Assembly (NCBI GenBank): GCA_964601505.1
Contig: CAZRNR010000055.1
Location: forward strand, 1-14,039
Reading direction: 5' to 3'
Source: DRWZ01 sp964601505
Lineage (GTDB): Bacteria; Calescibacteriota; Calescibacteriia; Calescibacteriales; Calescibacteriaceae
DNA: 14,039 nucleotides
A program made the position numbers and the translations under genes. Position 1 is the stretch's first letter. The number at the start of each line of letters is the position of its first letter. Positions 1 through 4,832 of the stretch are shown here, piece by piece. The notes under the pieces were generated by a model that saw only the letters and a list, made by a program, of their open reading frames with translations, was not told where the DNA came from and ran no database searches.

Positions 1-586
1 TCAAAAATCCCCTTTATCTCAGTATCAAATCTCACACGGAAAATTTTGCAAATTTATAAGAACCATTGAAATTCTTTTCAGTTTAAAATGTTGCTATGCG
101 ATATCAGAATCAAAATCTTACTAACTGTTATACCAGGAATAAAGATAAATTAGGACTATACTCACTATTTAGCATTTTGATGGATGTAAAAAATTTTTTT
201 ACTTTTTATGCACCCTAATTAGGTACCAAATTCTTTTACTCTGTTGCAATTATAGTATTTTATGTATTTTACTTTTCATATCCTAACTCAATAAAGATTT
301 GATGGATGCGACAAAGCAAAACCTTCAATTATAAAAGCTACAATGAACTCCTTGAACGCGGAAATATCTGTATGGAGGTATCATGAAAAAATCAATATGG
401 TGATTCTTTGCTGAAATAGATTGAGAATTTTTGGAATTTCATTAGCATAGTTTTATGCATAGATCAGAGATAGATAAAAAATATCAAACCTAAGAATTCT
501 CTTGTTGAATCATAGAAAGTGTTTTTTCGCTTCGTTAAATCAATGTGGTATTGTGTTTCAGATTTTTTGAGAAGTTTAGAAAAACT
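1..586. other. Gene-poor AT-rich stretch downstream of rpmH
   Basis: No intact reading frame of useful length is visible on either strand. The minus strand directly after the rpmH stop stays open for about 40 codons in the rpmH frame (roughly 464-586) but has no ATG, GTG or TTG start; it is lysine-rich, with a segment LLKKSE near its beginning. This is where rnpA normally sits, yet the RnpA signature RNRxKR is not found in any minus frame. On the plus strand a 26-codon ORF (306-386) faintly resembles an IS5-type transposase N-terminus. The 11-base word TTTGATGGATG occurs twice (176-186 and 298-308). I see no tRNA, CRISPR array or clear terminator. The stretch probably contains decayed coding DNA. 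Confidence 0.5.
306..386 (+). pseudogene. Possible remnant of IS5-type transposase N-terminus
   Basis: An ATG-started 26-codon frame encodes MRQSKTFNYKSYNELLERG followed by NICMEVS and a stop. The pattern basic-rich start, then Y-N-x-x-L-x-x-R-G followed by a short beta-like stretch resembles the N-terminus of IS5-family DDE transposases (typically W-x-x-YN-x-x-L-x-x-RG-x-I-x-x-W). Everything downstream is interrupted by stops in all plus frames and soon overlaps rpmH on the other strand, so nothing functional would remain. No terminal inverted repeats or target-site duplications were seen. The match is short and may be chance. Confidence 0.2.
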
Positions 587-754
587 TTATGTTGGAACAA
601 ATCTTATCTTGTTATAAATAGTTGGAGCTAATCTTTTTCTTCCCTTCTTCCTTCTTCTATTTATGATTTTTCTCCCAGACTTTGTAGCCATCCTGCTGAG
701 GAATCCGTAGTTTCTCGCTCTTCTTTTTTTGTGAGGTTGGTATGTTCTCTTCAT
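587..754 (-). CDS. rpmH: 50S ribosomal protein L34 (rpmH)
   Basis: This is a 55-residue, extremely basic protein and a structural component of the large ribosomal subunit. The N-terminus MKRTYQPHKKRRARNYGFL, then SRMAT-x-x-GRK and RRRKKGRKRL, match the L34 family almost throughout (family form MKRTYQPSxxxRxRxHGFxxRMxTxxGRKVLxRRRxKGRKxL). L34 is usually 44-47 residues; here about ten extra residues (PTIYNKIRFVPT) follow the conserved end, a C-terminal extension or drift in the stop position. The start is set by the family alignment and by a strong GGAGG (plus-strand 765-769) ten bases upstream of the ATG, one of the few good Shine-Dalgarno sites in the window. It is divergent from the VanZ-like gene with about 53 bases between. 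The usual neighbour rnpA is not recognisable downstream, and dnaA is not upstream. Confidence 0.93.
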   Translation of the reverse strand: MKRTYQPHKKRRARNYGFLSRMATKSGRKIINRRRKKGRKRLAPTIYNKIRFVPT

Positions 755-807
755 GAGCTTTTATCCTCCGCAATTAAACAAAAATTAAAGTTTTCAAGGT
801 TTTGATT

Positions 808-1383
808 ATGAAAAATACGAAAATTTTGATTATGCACACTGGTGAAGTTAAACGAATTTCACCGATAGTGGTTTTTCTTTATGTTATTGTGATATACTGT
901 ACTATACCTTTTGCTCCATATTTCGTTGATTTTTTAAGAAGTATCTTCAAAAATAATTATGGTTCTTTTGTTTCTGGATTGATAATTTCATTTATAATAT
1001 TTATAGCCATAAAATCTATAGATTATCTTAGGACTCCCAGAACATTTTTCTGGTTTTTATTTTTATCTTTTTCAGGTGTATTCATACTGATTACTTTGGA
1101 TATTCCTGCTGAGCGTATCCATTTTATAGAATATGCGTTTTTGTCTTACATAATTATTCTGACGGTCGGGGTAGAAAAAAGGGAAAAGTATATTATAACA
1201 TTCTTATTAGGTTCAATTATAGGATTTGGTGATGAACTTATTCAGCTCTTTTTTCAGTATCAGAGAATTTTTGATTTACCAAGAAGATACTTTGAATGGA
1301 AAGATGTAGGTATGAATGTTTTCGGTGTGTTTTTAGGCTGTGTTTTCTATAGGTATGTTATAGAGGAAGGGAAAAAGAAGTAG
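808..1383 (+). CDS. VanZ-like family membrane protein
   Basis: This is a polytopic membrane protein of about 191 residues. Hydrophobic segments cover roughly residues 18-42, 52-72, 78-98, 105-122, 132-150 and 168-185. The family signature is clear in the C-terminal half: a histidine-bearing segment RIHFIEYAFLSYI (compare H-F-x-x-Y in VanZ), then GFGDELIQLFF, an R-x-x-D turn and WKDVGMNVFGVFLG, matching the G-x-x-DE-x-x-Q ... D-x-x-x-N-x-x-G-x-x-x-G pattern. VanZ of enterococci gives low-level teicoplanin resistance; most homologues are uncharacterised, so resistance should not be assumed. I chose the ATG at 808 over the in-frame TTG at 802 because AAGG (796-799) sits eight bases upstream of it. 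The acyl-CoA dehydrogenase follows after 66 bases on the same strand and may be co-transcribed. Confidence 0.75.
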   Translation: MKNTKILIMHTGEVKRISPIVVFLYVIVIYCTIPFAPYFVDFLRSIFKNNYGSFVSGLIISFIIFIAIKSIDYLRTPRTFFWFLFLSFSGVFILITLDIPAERIHFIEYAFLSYIIILTVGVEKREKYIITFLLGSIIGFGDELIQLFFQYQRIFDLPRRYFEWKDVGMNVFGVFLGCVFYRYVIEEGKKK

Positions 1384-1449
1384 GTGGTTAGTTTGATAAA
1401 ATCCTGAAAAAGTTTATGATTCTTTCTTTAAGGAGAAAAATTTTTAGAT

Positions 1450-2622
1450 ATGGATTTTAATTGGTCTGATGAAGAGAGGACAACTATAGTGGAGTTTGAG
1501 CGTTTTTGTAGGGAAAAGATAGAACCGAGGGCTGAAAAGATAGATAGAAATCCGAATTTGCAAGATATGATAGATAACTTAAGAATGTTGGGCAATGTTG
1601 GATTTCTGGGTGCACCAATTAGTCAAAAGTATGGCGGGGGTGGAATGAAATGGACTCTTTACTTCGCTTTGTCTGAAAAGCTTGCTGAAGTATGCGCATC
1701 GACTTATCTTTCTGCTTTGGCTCACACTCTTCTTTGTGCAAACTTTATTGCAATGTTTGGAACAGAGGAGCAGAAGAGAAAGTATTTACCTTCACTGTGT
1801 TCTGGTGAGAAGATAGGTTGTTTATGTGCAACCGAGCCAAGTTGTGGTTCTGATCTCGGTTCTTTGAAGACGAGGGCAGAAAGGTTTGGGAAATCTTACA
1901 AGATTACAGGAACCAAGATGTATGCTACCAATGGTCCTATAGCAGATGTTTTTATTGTTTTAGCAAGAGTTGGAGAACAGAGAGCAAAGAAGCACGAAGG
2001 GATAACGGCTTTTATTGTTGAAAGGGGAACTGAAGGTCTTTCGGTCGGGAATCCTTATGATAAGCTTGGGGTTAGAGGTTCTCCTACATCAGATATTTAT
2101 CTTGATGGTGTAGAAGTTCCGCCAGATTGTGTCGTCGGTGGAATTGAGGGCGAAGGCTTCAAACAAGTTATGAAGGTTTTTGATATAGGAAGGGTCGGAC
2201 TCGCTGTCTTTTCTCTCGGAATAGTTTCGGCTTGTCTTGAAGAAAGTAAGAGATATTCAAAAGAAAGATATGCTTTTGGGAAACCAATTGCAGCGTATGA
2301 GGATGTGAATTTCAAAATAGTTGATATGCAGATAACAGTTGATATGGGAAGATCTATAATTCTTAGATCAGCTTGGATGCATGATATGGGTATGGAAGAT
2401 GCTGGAGTTATGGCTTCTTGTGCAAAACTTTTTGTGGCAGAAAGAGCTACAAAGAACGCTTCTGACGCTCTTCAGATCTTTGGAGGGCTTGGATACATAA
2501 AAGGTGCGAAGGTAGAAAGATTATACCGTGATGTTAAGCTTGGTGAAATTGGCGAGGGAACAAATGAGATACAAAGGAGGGTTATCTTCAAAAGACTCAT
2601 GAAGGAATTCGGCTATGTCTGA
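1450..2622 (+). CDS. Acyl-CoA dehydrogenase
   Basis: This 390-residue FAD flavoenzyme is full length for the family. It oxidises an acyl-CoA to the trans-2-enoyl-CoA and normally passes electrons to electron-transfer flavoprotein. Domains run in the usual order: N-terminal helical (about 1-120), beta middle domain with the flavin-binding signature CATEPSCGSDLGS (about 126-138) and GTKMYATNG, and C-terminal helical domain with RYAFGKPIAAYEDV and QIFGGLGYIKGAKVERLYRD. The catalytic base of the short/medium-chain type is present as Glu369 in IGEGTNEIQ; the residue before the Glu is Gly rather than the common Tyr. Chain length and substrate cannot be told, and no ETF, thiolase or CoA ligase is nearby. 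Only this ATG is available downstream of an in-frame stop at 1429-1431; AGGAG (1431-1435) lies 14 bases upstream, unusually far. The 3' end overlaps the converging membrane protein gene by 26 bases. Confidence 0.93.
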   Translation: MDFNWSDEERTTIVEFERFCREKIEPRAEKIDRNPNLQDMIDNLRMLGNVGFLGAPISQKYGGGGMKWTLYFALSEKLAEVCASTYLSALAHTLLCANFIAMFGTEEQKRKYLPSLCSGEKIGCLCATEPSCGSDLGSLKTRAERFGKSYKITGTKMYATNGPIADVFIVLARVGEQRAKKHEGITAFIVERGTEGLSVGNPYDKLGVRGSPTSDIYLDGVEVPPDCVVGGIEGEGFKQVMKVFDIGRVGLAVFSLGIVSACLEESKRYSKERYAFGKPIAAYEDVNFKIVDMQITVDMGRSIILRSAWMHDMGMEDAGVMASCAKLFVAERATKNASDALQIFGGLGYIKGAKVERLYRDVKLGEIGEGTNEIQRRVIFKRLMKEFGYV

Positions 2623-3118
2623 AAAAATAAAGGCTTAAGATTGTACTAGATATTGCTAAAAATAGTGTAATCCAAAATCCTGGTGCAAAGCTTATATTTA
2701 TTATACCATCATTCTTGATGAAAGAATTGACTCCATACCAGAACAGAAGGAGCATGAGTGTTCCTGCAAGACCGAATATTGAACTGAATAGGTATTTTCC
2801 TAAAAAAGAAGATACCAGTCCGCATAGAGTGAAAATTACTGAAGCCCATAGCAATGCCCTAAGTTTTATCTCATCGCTTTCTTTGATCTCTCTTTTGAAT
2901 TTTTGAGTTTTTGTATACATATTGATGAAGCTCTTGTTTATCTTCAGTCCTTTTGCAAGGGTTATTCCAGAGAAGCTTGTGGTTTTGACTCCAGCACATT
3001 TAACGTTGATGAATGGAAAGAAGAAGCATATTAGCACTAAAGCGAACAATGAAGATAGCGAAATATCTTTTATTTTTTTCGATGCTATGTGCATTTGGTG
3101 TAGCCGCAGTTCATACAT
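2597..3118 (-). CDS. Four-helix membrane protein of unknown function
   Basis: This is a protein of about 173 residues with four hydrophobic segments: one near the N-terminus (SLFALVLICFFFPFI), then an exposed loop of about 50 residues, then three more in the C-terminal half. The first helix is followed by VKCAGVKTTSFSGITLAKG. A Cys plus F-S-G-x-x-L-A-x-G pattern after helix one recurs, from memory, in uncharacterised four-helix membrane proteins, some of which carry an N-terminal zinc ribbon. I do not recognise a specific function. Start choice: an ATG at 3127 sits directly against AGGAAGG, whereas the ATG at 3118 has that site nine bases upstream; 3094 is also possible. From 3118 it overlaps the upstream TSCPD/zinc-ribbon gene by 34 bases, so the two are probably translationally coupled. 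The 3' end overlaps the converging acyl-CoA dehydrogenase. Confidence 0.65.
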   Translation of the reverse strand: MYELRLHQMHIASKKIKDISLSSLFALVLICFFFPFINVKCAGVKTTSFSGITLAKGLKINKSFINMYTKTQKFKREIKESDEIKLRALLWASVIFTLCGLVSSFLGKYLFSSIFGLAGTLMLLLFWYGVNSFIKNDGIINISFAPGFWITLFLAISSTILSLYFFRHSRIPS

Positions 3119-3666
3119 ATGTAGCATCCTTCCTGAAAGATGAGCGATGAGCTATGGCATTCAGGGCATATCTCTGACTTGCTGTTGCTTTTTTTATGGT
3201 TTTCATCAGGGGGATTTTTGGCCTTTGCAACTTTTTCTGCGCTGTTCCCTTTCTGTTTCGCTCCTTCATTGACTCCTTCTTTGGTATTTTTATTTGGGAA
3301 TGTATCCGGAGGAAATTTGAGCTGTGTGGCGAATTTTATCGCTTTAGATATCCCATCGGGAATAGATGATACTGTGAAGCTGTGTCCATTAAAGTTGTTC
3401 CACGCTACTTCTTCGGTTTTTATGTTTTCAAGTGTTTCAAGTATATCTTCTGGGGGTAGCCCCTTTTGTAGAGCTAAGGAAATAACTCTTCCAAGGGCTT
3501 CAGCACAAGCTCTTAGCTCGGACCCAGGCTTTGAAACAACAACGAAAACTTCTTTCATCTTACCTTCAAAAAAATTTATCGTTACGAACATGGAACCATG
3601 AGGAGTTTTTATTTTTGTTGTTATCCCTCTCATAGAAAATGGTCTCTCAAATTCTTTCATTCCCAT
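3085..3666 (-). CDS. Stand-alone TSCPD/zinc-ribbon module of class II ribonucleotide reductase (NrdJb-like)
   Basis: The protein corresponds to the C-terminal region of B12-dependent ribonucleotide reductase NrdJ, without the catalytic barrel. The TSCPD domain (about residues 10-110 from this start) shows KIKTPHGSMFVTINF, the stretch SELRACAEALGRVISLALQ, GLPPEDILETLENI, EVAWNN and SSIPDGISKAIK, all typical of NrdJ C-termini. A polar, low-complexity linker (rich in Lys, Asn and Glu) leads to a terminal zinc ribbon, CPEC then CYICMNCGYTKC, including the C-terminal cysteines that in NrdJ re-reduce the active site. Some bacteria (Pseudomonas aeruginosa) encode NrdJ as separate NrdJa and NrdJb polypeptides, NrdJb being of this type; no NrdJa is in this window. 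The longest frame begins with TTG at 3711; I prefer the ATG at 3666 because it fits the domain boundary and has TAAAAT eight bases upstream. It overlaps the following membrane protein gene. Confidence 0.82.
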   Translation of the reverse strand: MGMKEFERPFSMRGITTKIKTPHGSMFVTINFFEGKMKEVFVVVSKPGSELRACAEALGRVISLALQKGLPPEDILETLENIKTEEVAWNNFNGHSFTVSSIPDGISKAIKFATQLKFPPDTFPNKNTKEGVNEGAKQKGNSAEKVAKAKNPPDENHKKSNSKSEICPECHSSSLIFQEGCYICMNCGYTKCT

Positions 3667-3674
3667 ACAAAAGT

Positions 3675-3680
3675 ATTTTA
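3675..3680 (-). promoter_or_regulatory. Candidate -10 box for the TSCPD gene (leaderless arrangement)
   Basis: On the minus strand TAAAAT ends eight bases before the ATG at 3666, and no Shine-Dalgarno sequence lies between them, so transcription would start at or next to the start codon. No convincing -35 element at normal spacing was found. The box is supported mainly by the same arrangement at 3712-3717, 7601-7606 and 12936-12941. Confidence 0.25.
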
Positions 3681-3711
3681 AAAAAGGTTTTTCTTTCAAA
3701 TGTTTTACCAA

Positions 3712-3717
3712 TACTTT
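3712..3717 (+). promoter_or_regulatory. Candidate -10 box for the peroxiredoxin gene (leaderless arrangement)
   Basis: TACTTT lies seven bases before the ATG at 3725 with no Shine-Dalgarno sequence. A perfect TATAAT (3719-3724) abuts the ATG directly, too close to place a transcription start upstream of it. The divergent TSCPD gene begins only 58 bases away, so the two promoters must overlap. Confidence 0.25.
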
Positions 3718-3724
3718 TTATAAT

Positions 3725-4180
3725 ATGCTTAAGGTTGGAGATAGCTTACCTGATTTTAGCGGTGTTTCAACAAGTGGTCAGGTAATAAGTTCTGATTCTC
3801 TCAAGGGGAAGTGGGCAGTTATATTCTTCTATCCGAAAGCTTTTACACCGGGTTGCACTAAGGAAGCCTGTAGTATTCAGTCTGGGTACTCTGACATAAA
3901 AAATAAGTTCAATGCTGAGGTTATAGGAATTAGTAAGGATAGTTTAGAAAAGCAGAAAAAGTTTAAGGAGAAATACAAACTTGAATACGAGCTTATAGCC
4001 GATGAGAATGGAGAGATAATAAAGAAATTCGGTGTTCAGGGGCTTTTTGGTAGTGCCAAACGGAAAACTTTTATTGTTTCTCCAGATGGGAAGATAGCTT
4101 TTATATTTGATAAGGTCAATGTTGGCGAGCATCAAAAAGAAGTCAAGGAAGTTCTTGAGAAGCTTTCAAAATCTCCTTGA
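3725..4180 (+). CDS. bcp: Thioredoxin-dependent peroxiredoxin, Bcp/PrxQ type
   Basis: This 151-residue cytoplasmic peroxiredoxin reduces hydrogen peroxide and organic hydroperoxides using a peroxidatic cysteine, then is recycled by thioredoxin. The active-site motif is P37-x3-T41-P-G-C44, with Cys44 peroxidatic and Cys49 five residues on, the spacing of the resolving cysteine in Bcp/PrxQ proteins. The supporting arginine is in AKRKTFIV near the C-terminal half. The fold is complete: GDSLPDF near the start, WAVIFFYPKAF before the active site, and FIVSPDGKI. Length is normal for the family. No ribosome-binding site precedes the ATG. The stop TGA shares its A with the ATG of the CPBP protease gene (TGATG), so the two are translationally coupled, though a functional link is not obvious. 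Confidence 0.93.
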   Translation: MLKVGDSLPDFSGVSTSGQVISSDSLKGKWAVIFFYPKAFTPGCTKEACSIQSGYSDIKNKFNAEVIGISKDSLEKQKKFKEKYKLEYELIADENGEIIKKFGVQGLFGSAKRKTFIVSPDGKIAFIFDKVNVGEHQKEVKEVLEKLSKSP

Positions 4181-4812
4181 TGGTTGTTAGGAATTTTCTG
4201 ATTCCTCTATTTATTTGGCTTCTCGCTTTGATTTCACTTACTTTTCTAAAACTGTTTGGTAAATGGGATCTATCTGGTATAGCTGCTCTCATTTTTTTTC
4301 TCATTATACCTTCTTTCCTTGAAAAATCTAATGAAGCTTTAGGTCTTAAATTTATATGGAAAGACAATGTCTTTGTTTTCATTGCAAGTTTCATTTTCTT
4401 TGCTATCCCATATCTCATAATTTTTATCGCAGGAGGCATACAAATTCCTTATGTGCTTGATTTACAGCCCAGGATTCCTGATTTGATTACTCTCAAGTGG
4501 TTTGGTATTTTTCTCATCGGAGTTGCTTTCCCAGAGGAATTTTTCTTCAGAGGCTTTTTACAAGGACGGTTGAACCTATTCTTCGGTAAAGAATTTAGAT
4601 TTTTCGGTATAAGTTTTGGTTGGGGACTTATTTTATCATCTTTACTTTTTATGCTCATACATCTCCCTCAGGGGCTGGGAGTAGTCAGGTTTCTGACTTT
4701 CTTCCCAGGTTTGCTATTTGGTATTATTAGGGAGAAGTATGGTAGTATATTCCCGGCAGTAATAGTTCATGCTTTCAGTAATACCTTTATGATACTTGTT
4801 GGAGATCTGTAA
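4180..4812 (+). CDS. CPBP-family intramembrane metalloprotease (CAAX protease/Abi type)
   Basis: This is a membrane protein of 210 residues with about six to eight hydrophobic segments. All three conserved motifs of the CPBP/Abi group are in place: E-E-x3-R as EEFFFRG (Glu119, Glu120, Arg124), a histidine in a transmembrane segment (His161 in MLIHLP), and H-x3-N as HAFSN (His197, Asn201). Bacterial members process or bind various proteins, including roles in lipoprotein-like sorting, bacteriocin immunity and protein maturation; the substrate here is unknown. The start is the ATG at 4180, overlapping the bcp stop by one base; a TTG one codon earlier is less likely. No Shine-Dalgarno is seen, consistent with reinitiation. 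The GH94-like lipoprotein gene starts 20 bases after its stop on the same strand, so one transcript probably covers all three. Confidence 0.87.
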   Translation: MVVRNFLIPLFIWLLALISLTFLKLFGKWDLSGIAALIFFLIIPSFLEKSNEALGLKFIWKDNVFVFIASFIFFAIPYLIIFIAGGIQIPYVLDLQPRIPDLITLKWFGIFLIGVAFPEEFFFRGFLQGRLNLFFGKEFRFFGISFGWGLILSSLLFMLIHLPQGLGVVRFLTFFPGLLFGIIREKYGSIFPAVIVHAFSNTFMILVGDL

Positions 4813-4832
4813 AAATTTTTAAAATCTTACTG

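Noticed and set aside
375..400. GGAGGT followed by ATG and a six-codon frame ending at a Trp codon, like a leader peptide
   Set aside because: Only one Trp codon, no attenuator hairpins, and no biosynthetic gene follows; the next plus-strand gene starts 400 bases later.
761..769. TTATCCTCC, similar to a DnaA box next to rpmH, hinting at an origin
   Set aside because: It is the complement of the rpmH ribosome-binding region; no cluster of DnaA boxes or dnaA gene is visible.
3140..3601. Long plus-strand open frame opposite the TSCPD gene
   Set aside because: The minus strand encodes a clear TSCPD and zinc-ribbon protein; the plus-strand translation is a low-complexity mirror of it.
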